A stretch of 64,000 nt of DNA from Hsuehochloa calcarea (Eukaryota; Streptophyta; Magnoliopsida; Poales; Poaceae). The stretch is from the NCBI GenBank assembly GCA_036346395.1, contig CM070604.1, forward strand, positions 34,065,662-34,129,661. Reading direction: 5' to 3'. Position numbers and translations under genes: made by a program. Shown piece by piece: positions 9,770 to 21,035 of the stretch; position 1 is the first letter of the stretch; each line of letters opens with the position of its first letter. Below the pieces are notes generated by a model. The model had not been told where the DNA came from and made no database searches. It was given only the letters and a program-made list of their open reading frames with translations.

Positions 9770-11631
9770 CTGCAGGCCTCTGACAGTTACTATTCGGAGT
9801 AACCCCAGAGCTTTATGACAACGCTTAAGCTCTATCTCGGATGCCTTTTTGGCGTCAACAATTTCATCTATTTCAACAAATACTTTGAGGTTCTTATATT
9901 TGTCTTCTGATAACCATCGGACTTCAGGGGCAACATCCACAGCAACATCATATCTGAGCGAAATTTGACATAAACAGAAAGATATGACCTCAAAAGTACT
10001 TTACAGTAAATTTTAGTTTTACACATTTATTGATGACAACCAAAACCAAACTTCTAAAGATGTGTAAAGAATAAATTAAGTAGGAGATCTAGATGGTAGT
10101 AACTGTCTACCTAAACACATCCTCGAGTGAGAAATAATTTCTCATATCTTCAAACTTAGTAAGAATGCATACAGAATCTTCTAATGCCCTCTCCTCTACC
10201 TAAAAAGAAGATATTAGCTGGGCTGACGTAATAGTACATACAGCATAGCATATAGTATCTTTTGAGAGGGAGAAAGGCAAATCATGATTCAGCAAGAGAT
10301 TGGACCATTAAAGAGATATATCGATATCTGCATGCAAAAAAGCTCACAGCAAAATTTCTTTCCAAAATATTAGATAGTGCTGATGGCTGATGATCTTAAC
10401 ATCAAGATAGTGCTATCTAAAAAAATACCGAGGACAATGCTTGAGGAAGTGTATGTCTTAAGATAGCTTCAATTGTTGCATCCTGCACATGTTGCAGTCC
10501 TACGTAATTTATAAGTATGTTCTCTGGAATTATCTCCCCAGGCCGAAAACCAGGAACCTGATAAGAAGCAATGGCAGGGACATTAGTATAAACTGTGGAA
10601 TATAGAGCAGCACATATTAAGGGACACCATCCTTCTTTGAAGAAACTTTGCAGGTATATCTCATTTCGCACTTTGGAATTTTCTAGTCTTTTGAGTGGTC
10701 TAGCTATGATAAATCGATTATGAAATTTTGTGCCAGTGGACGCGGGCTGAATATGCTACATGACTTGAGTATTTCCAATTTATAAATACGTTAGATCTCA
10801 ACTGTACACAAAAATACCAGGTCTCAATTTTTACAAGAATGTTGAACACTTGGCGACAAAACCACAAACAGAAAGGGCTACCAGTGCTAAGCAGTGCGGC
10901 AAGCACGTTGCACAAACGGGTTGCCAGGTTATACATGATTACAAAACACATACTCCTTAAACTTCAGGAGAAGGCTAAATTTTTTAGTAAAGCCTTTTAA
11001 CTTTTCACACATTAATCAATTCTGTCCTCACGGGTACGAATGTGTTTCCTTTGGTATGGGGATAGGTGTTCGCACTGAACGGTACCTTGAAACGCTTTGC
11101 GTACTCTTGGAGAGTGGATTGGTAGCATTCCTGACATATCGAGGGGGGCACCTCCACGCTGAACTTGACCTGCAAAGCAGCACAACCACGGGCCACGCCC
11201 ATGACAATCAAGCATGAATTCCCCGGTATCACTCCTACTACTACTTATTGCGCCAAACTGAGAGAAGCAAAGCCCGACTGAAGAACCACTACAGCTCTCC
11301 AATTCACATATGTAATTAGAGAGGCAATTAGTTAAGGAGAGGCAAGGCTAACACGGGAGCCGGGCTGCAGCGTCTCGGTGACGCGGACGGAGTCGCCACC
11401 ACCCGCGGCGGCCTTGCGGGGCTCCACTGCAGCTGAGGCTACGGGGAATCGCCTCCTCTGGACCCGCGAGGTGGAGGCGGACGTGGAGAGGGAGGATAAC
11501 TGACGGGCAGAGGAGGAGGAGGAGGAGGCAAGCGGAGAGCAATTAGCCCACGAAACTGATCGGGGGGAGGAGAAGCGGCTGCGAGCCGTGGAAGCGACGG
11601 GGGAGGTGACGGTGGCGGTGGCGAGCTCCAT
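9770..11631 (-). CDS. Chloroplast trigger-factor-like protein (TIG type), five 5' exons
   Basis: A split host gene related to bacterial trigger factor, the ribosome-associated chaperone. Exons (minus): 11353-11631, 11086-11169, 10429-10557, 10111-10199 and 9770-9953. Together they give exactly 255 codons with no stop. Every junction has GT and AG at the intron ends, although the first donor (CGT|GTTAGC) is weak. Exon 1 codes a Ser/Ala/Arg-rich, acid-poor N terminus typical of a plastid transit peptide; the ATG is in GCGGCCATGGAG, a strong plant context. The folded part begins near residue 85 (ETLQPGSR, then VKFSVEVPPSICQECY) and carries the ribosome-docking signature VPGFRPGEIIP near residues 122-132. 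It then covers the remainder of the N-terminal domain (YDVAVDVAPEVRW, LKVFVEIDEI, ELKRCHKALG). The PPIase-like and C-terminal chaperone domains of full TIG are not encoded here. Reading past exon 5 gives a stop after 12 residues (VISYSCCSM), but CTGCAG|GTAATT looks like a true donor. Either the 3' exons lie left of the retroelement block, or this is a short N-domain-only paralogue, or a truncated gene. Confidence 0.8.
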
Positions 11632-11794
11632 GGCCGCGGATCGAAGTGGAGCAGCGCGGCTGTGCGTTTTGTGGGGGAGAAGACTAGGCGAAGGGATTAG
11701 GATTTAGGAGGGAGATAAGCGAGTAAAAAAAAGAGAGTTTTCTTTCGGCCCGGCCGGGCCGAGAACAAATAAATTTATAAAAATTTAAAATTTT
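11632..11794 (-). promoter_or_regulatory. 5' UTR and proximal promoter of the trigger-factor-like gene
   Basis: Sequence upstream (right) of the ATG is pyrimidine-rich on the coding strand, as in many plant 5' UTRs. An 18-bp perfect palindrome, TCGGCCCGGCCGGGCCGA, lies at 11745-11762 and contains GGCCCG-type elements. TTATAAATTT at about 11770-11780 could be a TATA box. The R3 LTR begins just beyond, so the upstream promoter has been replaced by retroelement sequence. Confidence 0.45.
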
Positions 11795-12155
11795 GCAGAG
11801 TGGTTCCGGAGATAAAATTGAACTCATATAAATTTTCTAACATGACTATTTATGATTTATTTACTTATTTAAAATTCATTTATAGATTTTTTTTTCTCAA
11901 GGTTAAATTGGATTCCTAAAATTGGATAAAGTTCATATTTAGTCATGATAATTATTCTAGTATTGAAATAAATTATTTTCCAGAGATCATCATAAGCATT
12001 TATTTCTATTTCTTTTGGAACTTGGGTTCAAGTTTGATGTTTATTCTTAATTTAATTTTTTTTAAATGCATAATTTATGCACATGCTCCAGAAATGACAT
12101 GAAATGCTTATGAGATGCATCTAAATCCTATTTAATAAAAATAGGGGTTGTGACA
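11795..12155 (-). repeat. R3 3' LTR, possibly complete (about 361 bp)
   Basis: On the minus strand it starts TGTCACAACCCC just after the PPT. It may end ACTCTGCA at 11795, which would give TGT...GCA ends, but the inner limit is uncertain. It is AT-rich and has no coding capacity. Confidence 0.55.
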
Positions 12156-12156
12156 A

Positions 12157-13301
12157 ACCTCCATCCTTAAAGGAATCTCATACTGAGATTCTGGTAGCGT
12201 GGAAACATGATCAATTGGTTGTGACAAACTTTGCTGAGTTAGATCACGAAGTCTCATTTTGGAAATTCACAAACTGAACTTACATACAAAACAAGGGAGG
12301 TCTTCTTGATTATAACTTATTACAATATCTGATGTCTTGATTTTCTTGAAAGACAGTAATGAAAGAGCCTAACAAGGTAACAAAGCATTGCTAATACATT
12401 TTTCTTTCCATTGCTTTTGTTTAACCTTTCCTTTCTTGAATCTAAACACTACATACATCTTAAGTTCTCAACCTTAAGAGAATCTCATTCCTGATATTTA
12501 GGCATCTTAGAAAAAAGATATGGATACTCAGTTCACATTTGGTCCTCACGCTCCCAAATTGCTTCCTCCTCTATGTGGTTACTCCACTAAATTTTTAGAA
12601 ACTTGACGATACGGTTCCTCGTCTTACGTTCCATTTTGCTAAGAATACCAATCGGGTGCTCCCGGTAAGATAGGTTGTATTTCAAGGTTTTTGTATTGGG
12701 TTGCTTCAGTGGGAACACGAAGGCATTTCTTCAGTTGCGAGACATGAAAGGTATCATGTACCGCTGAAAGAGAGGTGGGTAGCTCCAATTGATACGCCAA
12801 AACTCCTTGTTTTGCAAGAATTTGGAATGGTCCAATATAACGAGGTGCTAATTTTTCCTTCACTTGAAATCGGTGTGTGCCCTTCATTGGTGTGACTTTA
12901 AGGTAAGCAAAGTCATTCACCTTAGAGCTCAACTCTTGACGACGATGGTCAGCATAGCTCTTTTGGTGAGACTGCACCATCCGCAAACGGTCTCGGATTA
13001 ACCGAACTTGCTCTTCAGTGTCTTTCATCAAGTCCGGACTATAGAATGGCCTCTTCCCAGACCCAGACCAGTTAAATGGTGTCCTACAAGCTCTCCCAGA
13101 TAGTGCCTCAAAAGGTGACATCTGTAGACTTGATTATAAACTATTGTTGTAGGAGAAGTCCGCATACGGCAAGAACTTCTCCCAATTTTTGCTATAAGAT
13201 AATACACAAGCTCATAGAAGGTCTTCCAATATTTGGTTCACCCTTTCAGTTTGACCATCTATCTGAGGGGGTAAGCGGTGCTAAAGGATAGGTTGGTCCC
13301 C
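12157..13301 (-). pseudogene. R3 gypsy pol 3' part: integrase C-terminus and chromodomain, then PPT
   Basis: The integrase continues from the right half (25183-25423). QIDGQTERVNQILEDLL at about 13210-13260 keeps the third catalytic Glu. The in-frame stretch 12639-13121 follows (MSPFEALSGRACRTPF, QKSYADHRRQEL, KLAPRYIGPFQIL, VHDTFHVSQLKKC). In another frame at 12545-12640 come HPIGILSKMERKTRNRI and WSNHIEEEAIWERED, a chromodomain-type tail, so R3 is a chromovirus close to the Tekay/Del group. A stop lies between the two chromodomain parts. The PPT is at 12157-12171 (TTTAAGGATGGAGGT on the minus strand). Confidence 0.85.
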
Positions 13302-14983
13302 CGTAACACCCTAGCTATGCGGAAGCCAAGATATTACCACTAGACCTCAAATTTGAACATAACTAACATACTAACCTATAGGAGTGGATTAAAGAACAAG
13401 TTGAATGACATTAGCAAAACAATCAAACTAATTTCAGCAATAACCAATTTATCAACTAAATTTAAATAAGAGTCCACATTCAAAAGAACATTTCTAAACT
13501 AGTAACAGAGAGCAAGAGTTCAACACTTGAAAAATTCTAAGCATAACGATGTCCAATGCCATCAACCACGAGAGTCATTTATTAATACAATCCCAGTCCA
13601 AAAATGCATAGTAAAATTAAAGGATTATTGCTATGGTGTGTGTACTGTGTCTACTTTCCCCCACAAATGCCGCCATCAAGTTTCACCTAAAAGAGACAAA
13701 GAAACAACAAGGGTGAGTCCACGACTCAACAAGTACAAAAGATTACGTGAACATAACAATACCATTCATCATCGTATATCAAATCAACATATGGAATAGA
13801 GTTAACTTATGAAAGAATGAATGAATATGCTCTTCTCTTCTGATCATACTGGTATAGCGAGTGAACACCCGTCGGTGTTCATTTATGCCCGCATTCTACA
13901 AAACGCGGGGATCCAAAGCCCGTTTGAGAACATTTCAAACCGGGGACCCATATTGCCCACTTTGGAATGGTGGGCCTTACGTGCCCATGTTGGAATAATG
14001 GAGCTTCTCTACCCACTCCTGTGGGTGTCGCAAGATCAACTCTTGCTTGCATGAATGAATATGATGAATAATGAAATAACAGTAATCAAACCATAGTAAA
14101 CTAAATGCATCATGAACAAGTAAATAACATCATGTTTCATCATATATTCACCAAACAGGTAAAACACATATTAATCTCAAACGTTCAGTTGTACTTGCCT
14201 TTCTCCGCTACGACGCGCGAGGAGGCGAGGATGATGCCTCTACTTCGGAACTCCGCCTCCTACACAAGAGTAGCGCTAACAATAAATATGCTGAGAAAAA
14301 AGGACTCCGTTTACACCCTTACCCAACTCCTCAAGACCTAGAGCTCGAACAAAGGTTTTACCCCCTCCTCCCGACAGAGTAGCAGAAAGCTACCCGGGAC
14401 AGCAGCGCTAAAAATATCATAACATTTTCTATGAAACTCGGAACGGGGTGATCTTGGACTCTATGGAATCACCACAAAAGTGTCTACGATAATCTAGTTG
14501 GGCACGTCCCCTGATTCGGCCTTCTATTAACCCTAATGTTCAGGTGAAGTTTTGTGTCTCTTCAATCTGACAGTCAGAAAAAAGCGGCGGTAAAAATTCC
14601 ATAATTTTTTATTGCCAACTCTAAAAATTATGTTCTTTATCAACTTGGAAAGCTTACTGAATTTCGCACAAGTTTCGTGTTTGGTGATCTTTCTGATTCG
14701 GGCTCTAAATAATTCTTACTGGCCAGACATGCAAATTGCCAATTCTCATCAGCATCTCCTAGACAGTCGCACGAAAACTATCATAACTTCTAATCCGTAA
14801 CTCCAAATCTGGTGATCTCGGTTCCTAAAGAAGGCTAAGACTGAGGGCTAAAACGTTCTAAGAGGTGGTCAGATCAGAAAACATACGCATCCCACCCAAA
14901 ACTGACGAGCAACAACGCTAAACAAATCTGATCTGCTACTGACAGTACCAACGTGAATTGAAAATGCTATCGATCTTCCGGGG

Positions 14984-16783
14984 TGTGGATTTCATGGGGA
15001 TATGCTCCAGATCTTAGGATGATGTGACAATTGGCAATGGCGTTTACGGTTTGTCGTTTCACGCGTTTTCGACAAAGTTCTGAGCTTCTTGCTCGGGCGG
15101 TCCGACCGGTCCTTGCACGGCGGTCCGACCGGTCCCATATCGGTCGGACCGGCCATCTGGGGCGGTCGGACCGGCGATGACCAAAAGTGTTCAAATTGAG
15201 CTGGGCCAAAAATAGGTGTTGTAGACAAGTAAGGGGATCCCAATGCACTTGGTCTCATGATTTTTGGAGTCTCCAGTGAAAAGTTCTATTGGTTTAAAGT
15301 TTCCAGAAGGTTTCGGATTTTGGGAGCTTGAATTTCGGCTAAGTCCTAAGGGGCGGTCCGACCGGCTCACAGGGAGCGGTCCGACCGCCATGGAAATGAT
15401 CTGGACCGCTCACTGGAGCGGTCGACCGTGAACTACTGAACGTTGGCCAACTTCGTGGCGATGTTGTTTTGTTAGGTCAAAGTCATTGGTTTCATGGCAT
15501 ATGATTTGCATGATGCATGTTTTGACTAACATGGGTCAAGTTGTGAAGAACTTGTTCCCGAATTCGTGTTTTCTTGTCTGTGGTTGTGCAGGTAGCTTGG
15601 TGGTCAACGACGTTCAAACGGCGAGGAAAATCGGGACTAGACTTGAAGAGTTGAGGTCCAGAACGATCGACGATGCCGGGTGAGGTCAACGACTCAAGCG
15701 TGACACAAGATGGACAAGGGTGACCTATTGGCGAATCCATGACACATGGTGAAGCGGTTTAGGTCAAAAGTTAAAGACGGCGCTTCGCGAAGCGTGCGTG
15801 TGTGACCCGTTTGTTAGTGGGCCTTAACGGGAGCCCAATTAAGTCAAACCCTAAGAGTTTTAGGCCTCCACTATAAATAGGAGGAGATGGTGGCTGCACC
15901 TCTGGCTCTCTCGCCTGTTTATGTTTCAAAACCCTAATTGTCGTTAGGGGAGTTGAGGTGGAGGCTAGGGCTTTTCATGGTTTGAGGAGAATTTTGTGAT
16001 CCTTGATTGTCTACTGATCCATGATGGTGTGGATGTAATCCAGCATCAACCACGAAATCAATCTATGCAAGGTTTGCTTGAGATAAGTCTCTTTTCGTTC
16101 TTGCTTTCAATTTCGTGTTTTTAGGGCTTTCTTTGATCCGCGAGTTTGTGATTGATTCTTTCACGTGAATTAGCTTGCTGTGATATGTGTGAATCTATCT
16201 AGCATCATCTTGATCATCAATCACTCACGAACAAGCAATAGGATCAAGTTTTCGTTCTTGCGGTGTTTTAGACCTTCATTAATCAATTGATAATTGCTCA
16301 AGATCGTTCCAAGAATTATCATAATATTCGATTGGAATAGGTCCTCAATAGCATAGAGAAGGTGTGTGCAAAGTTTCGTGAAGTTTGGAGTTGAGAATCA
16401 AAAGTTAGACCTAATTGCAACTTCGTCATCGGTGATTTTCTTGTTTGAGATCGGTTACGTATCACGGTCCGACCGCCCATCATCACCGGTCCGACCGATT
16501 TGAGCGATCCGACCGCCAAGATAACAATGTCCGACCGCCTCGCAATCGGTCCAACCGGTTCACTCTGAGGTCGGACCGCCAAGATTTGTGTTGCTTTGAT
16601 TCTTGCGATTATTGTCGCATTGCTTAGGGGTTTTATTGGATTCAATACTAGTCTTCCATTGATTGGTATATTGATCTTCATAGCTTTCCAATAGCTCTTT
16701 GAGTGAAATTGTATTGAGTTCATAATTTGTGAAAAAGTGGCGTGCTCCTATTCACCCCCTCTAGTCGCCTTTACGGTCCAACA
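14984..16783 (+). repeat. R5 5' LTR (1800 bp)
   Basis: Starts TGTGGATTTCATGG and ends TACGGTCCAACA. A TATA-like CTATAAATAGG lies near 15871. CGGTC(C/G)GACCG palindromes are seen at 15098, 15121, 15141, 15163, 15354 and 15377, and again towards the end at 16465 and 16487 with decayed copies to about 16590. Confidence 0.92.
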
Positions 16784-16785
16784 AG

Positions 16786-16801
16786 TGGTATCGAGCCCTG
16801 G
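16786..16801 (+). other. R5 primer-binding site
   Basis: TGGTATCGAGCCCTGG lies two bases after the LTR end and is a variant of the initiator-Met PBS TGGTATCAGAGC. Confidence 0.8.
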
Positions 16802-16837
16802 TTAGTTCAATCTTGATCTTAACCGGTCCTTTGAACT

Positions 16838-17935
16838 TTGGCGATGGATAAGTTTTCTACTAAACCGCATATCTTCGATGGGCACGACTATGCCTATTGG
16901 AAGAATCGTATGCGCGTCTTTCTTGAGAGCGAGGACAAGCTATTTGGGATGTTGTTAGAGCCCATTGGTTATTCTGAAATTGCTACACCGCTTACGCAAT
17001 TCTTTTGGCTAACAACAATAAGGCTAAGAATCTTTTATATGGTGCACTTGGTAGACAAGAATATGATAGAATTTGCAATCTTTCAATCTGCATGAAATTT
17101 GGAACACTCTCGAAACATATCATGAGGTTCGTCCCAAATCAAAAAGGTGCGCCAAATGTTTACAAGCGTGAGTACAATAAATTCGAGATGCGTCTGGAGA
17201 GAGCATCGATGACATTTTCGATCGCTTTAATAAAGTAATTAATCAAATGAAAGTCGTTGATATTGAATATTCTCAATCTGAAAATGCCACCCATCTCTTG
17301 GTCGCAATCAACACCAAGGAGTGGGAGATGAAAGCTCTTGCTATAGAAGAAAATGTTGATCTTTCAAGTCTTACTTTAGAATTGCTTTATAGTAAACTCA
17401 AGACTCATGAAATTAAAAGAGTTGATCATCCTAAGAAAGATAATTTAGCTTTGGTAGCGATCCTCTCAAAAGGTTTTGATGACTCTTGTGAATCTTCTTA
17501 CGGATTTTCATTTGCTTGTTTATCTGCTATTCATGAAGAGGAGCTTGAAAGTATTCTGAAACAGAGTTAGCTCTTCTAGCTAAGAAATTCACACGGCCTA
17601 CAATAATGTGAGAAACAAAAGAGAGGTGGTCCCAGAACATGCTATGAATGTGGTGAGCTCAATCATATCCGCAAATTGCCCCAAGTGAAAGGTAAGAGCA
17701 ATCATAAGGAAGGAAAGCCGACTTGGAAGAAGCCTCCTTTCAACAAATCAAGGTATGAGGCAAATAAGCTTGTGAAGGTCGCTCACCGAGTCCTTGCCGC
17801 TTTTGAGGATCAATCCTTGAGCGATGTGGATACCGGGAGTGAGGAGGACAAGGAGGAGGAGATCCTCAAGGTAAAAAGAAAGGAAGGCCAAAGACTTCAG
17901 CGGCATGTGCTTCATGGTCGACACGGAGGACATTG
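16838..17935 (+). pseudogene. R5 gag, frameshifted
   Basis: Starts at ATG 16838 or 16844: FDGHDYAYWKNRMRVFLES is the typical copia gag opening. The frame is lost near 16985 and resumes in another frame at 17247-17570 (MKVVDIEYSQSENATHLLVAI, then KMKA-type UBN2 core). The zinc knuckle at about 17637 reads CYECGELNHIRKLP: C-x2-C-x4-H is intact but the last Cys is lost to a short deletion. A Lys/Glu/Asp-rich tail follows to about 17935. Confidence 0.82.
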
Positions 17936-17959
17936 ATGATAATGAGGATTATCGCGGAA

Positions 17960-18985
17960 GGGGAAGAACACGTGGTTCGTTGACTCGGATGTTCACGTCC
18001 ACATGACCGGAAACTCAAAATGGTTCACCTCTTTCACGCGAGCAACGGTGATGACTTCATCACCTTTGGAGATGATACACAAGGCGAATTGAAGGAACAG
18101 GATCAATTAGGGTAAACAACAAATTCATTCTAAAGGATGTCGCTCTTGTGGACAAGCTTAGGTATAATCTCCTTCTGCTTCTCAACTTCTTGATGATGGT
18201 TATGAGACTGCTTTTAAGAAAAATGCTTGTCGTGTGCTTGATTCTCTTGGTGAGCTTGTGTTTGGAATCTCTAGAGTTGGTAGAATTTTTGGGTGACTTT
18301 TCGAATCTCTTCTTTGGATCTCTTAAATGTTTGCTTACATCTTCTTCTCGATTTTTGGCTTTGGCATCGACGTTTGGGGCACATTGGTTTTGATCATTTG
18401 ACGCGAGTTAGCAACCTTGATCTCATGAGAGGTTTGCCTAAGCTCAAAGTTGTCAAAGATCTTTGTATGTGCACCTTGTAGGCATGGCAAACAAGTTGCC
18501 GCCTCACACCCTTCTGGACTATGGTTATGGTGACGGACCGGGACGGTTGCTTCATATGGATCTTGTTGGTCTGCTAGAGTCCGATCGATCGGTGGAAAAT
18601 GGTATATTCTTGTCATAGTCGATGATCTTTCTAGATATACTTGGGTGTTCTTTCTTACTTCAAAGGATGAAGCTTTTGGTTATTTTCATGATCTTGTTCT
18701 TCGTTTGGCTTCGAGCTTCTGGTGCTTTGAGAGCGATTCGCGATGATAATGGCACGGAGTTCAAAAATGCTTCTTTTGCTTCTTTTGTCTTGGCGTGGTA
18801 TTGAGCATCGCTTCTCCTCTCCACACGTCCCTCAAAAAATGGCGTGGTGGAAAGGAAGAATAGGACCTTGGTCGAAATGGCTAGGACGATGCTAGATGAG
18901 TATAGCACACCGAGGAGATTTTGGGCGAAGCTATTGCTCTTGCTTGCCATATTGCAAATCGTGTCTTTTGAGACCTTCTTTAGGC
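17960..18985 (+). pseudogene. R5 protease and integrase, frameshifted
   Basis: Protease at about 17970-18020: the usual DSGCSRHMTG motif is altered to DSDVHVHMTG, so the Gly of the DSG active site is lost. Pre-integrase at 18355-18475 (WHRRLGHIGFDHLTRVSNLDLMRGL, KVVKDLC). Integrase: first Asp in HMDLVG (about 18555), second in DDNGTEF (about 18745), Glu in GVVERKNRTL (about 18845). All three acids remain, but in different frames. Confidence 0.82.
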
Positions 18986-19597
18986 AAGACTCCTTATGAG
19001 CTTCGTTTTGGTAGAAAACCCTCTGCTTCGCATTTTGAGTTTTGGATCAAAATGTTTTATTCTTAAGACAGCAATTTAGATAAATTTGAATCAAGAACTT
19101 TTGATGGGGTATTTTGGGTTATCCCGCTCATTCGAGGGTTTTGAGTTTTTAATCTCGAGACTAACATTATTCAGAGACTTGTAATGTCACTTTTGATGAG
19201 ACTAGCCCAGAGCTAGATCAATTGCTCTGAGATGATTTACAGTGTGAGAGAGTATTTTTGTGGAGGAAGATGAGGACGGCTAATGTCATTCCCTCATCTG
19301 CTTCTGCTTAAAGCGCCCATATTGATACAAGAACACCTACGTCTACTTCACCTTGATTGAGGCTCTGCGCATCATCATCATCGCAGATACTGCGAGGTCG
19401 AAGAAACGACATCTCACCCGGCGCTCCACTTCGCATTCAGAGACAAAGATCCTCCGGAGCGGATAATAGGTAATCTACATGAGCGAGTCACTCGCTCGGT
19501 ATAATGATCCAAATCTCTACTCTCATTCGGCTTTTGTTGCTTCTTTTGAACCCCGCGATATATCACATGCTTTATCGATTCTAGCTGGGTAAATGCC

Positions 19598-21035
19598 ATG
19601 CATGAGGAGTTAGAGAATTTTGAAAGAAACAAAGTTTGGAACCTAGTAGAACCTCCTAGTGGTCATAATGTTATAGGAACCCGTTGGGTATTTAAGAATA
19701 AACAAGGTGAGGATGGTTCTGTGGTTAGAAATAAGGCCAGATTGGTAGCTCGGGGTTTGACCAAGTTGAGGGTTAGATTTTGATGAGACATTTGCTCCTG
19801 TTGCTAGACTAGAAGCCATTCGCATTCTGCTTGCATTTGCTGCATCAAAAGGTTTTAAATTATATCAGATGGATGTTAAAAGTGCCTTCTTAAATGGTTT
19901 CATAGATGAGGAAGTGTATGTTAAGCAACCCCCTGGTTTTGAGGATCCTAAATATCCAAATCGTGTTTTCAAGCTATCTAAAGCATTGTATGGTCTTAAA
20001 CAAGCCCCTAGAGCCTGGTATGATAGACTTAAGACCTTCTTGCTTAAAAATAATTTTGAGATGGGTAAAGTGGATAAAACCCTATTCATTCTTAGGCGTG
20101 ACAATGACTTCACCTTGCTCAAATTTATGTGGATGATATTATCTTTGGTGGTTCCTCTAATGCTCTTGTTTCCACTTTTACGACACTATGTCTAGGGAAT
20201 TTGAGATGAGTATGATGGGAGAGCTTAATTACTTTTGGGACTTCAAATCAAGCAATGCAAGGAAGGAACTTTCATCCATCGACGAAGTACACTAAAGATC
20301 TACTCAAACGCTTCAACATGGGTGATTGCAAGCCAATTTCCACTCCCATGGCAACTTCGATTATTTTGGATCCAGATGAGGAAGGAGAAGTCGTGGATCA
20401 ACGCGAGTACCGCACATGATCGGCTCCTTACAGATTTGACGGCCTCGAGACCGGACATTCATTTCACGGTATGCCTTTGTGCAAGATTTGAGCGTCTCGA
20501 GAACTTCCCATCGCCAAGCCGTTAAGCGCATATTCGGTATTTACACTCTACCCTCCTATATGGCATTTGGTATTCTGCTCTTGACTTTGTCCATTAGAGG
20601 TTTTTCGATTCGATTTTGCGGTCGTTTGTTAGATAGGAAGAGTACCTCGAGCACTGTCACTTTCTAGGCACGTCTCTTGTATCTTGGTCTTCTAGAAGCG
20701 GTCTTACATTGCACAATCCATCTTTGAGGCGGAGTATGTAGTCTTTGCTAGTTCTTGTGAGCTGATTTTGTGGATGGCGTCCACTTTGAAAGATTATGGG
20801 TTAAACTTTGCTAGTGTTCCTCTTTTACGTGATAACACTACGCTATTAATATTGCTAAAACCCAATTGCAACATTCTAGGACTAAGCACATAGACATTCG
20901 CTTTCACTTCCTTAAAGATCATGTTGAAAAAGGTGATATTGTGATGCACTTTGTAGAGTCCAAGCTCAATTGGCGATATTCTTACCAAGCCTTTAGATCA
21001 AACCGATTTTCCTCCTTAAGAAGTGAGTTAGGGTA
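19598..21035 (+). pseudogene. R5 reverse transcriptase and RNase H, frameshifted
   Basis: RT fingers at 19598-19780 (VWNLVEPPSGHNVIGTRWVF). The frame breaks near 19760. The palm is at 19869-20100 (MDVKSAFLNGF, VYVKQPPGFEDP, SKALYGLKQAPRAWYDRL), and the catalytic YVDD at 20126-20137 is kept only in a shifted frame. The RNase H end at 20860-21030 reads HSRTKHIDIRFHFLKDHVE and DIVMHFVESKL, close to a Sirevirus consensus but broken by indels. Confidence 0.85.
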
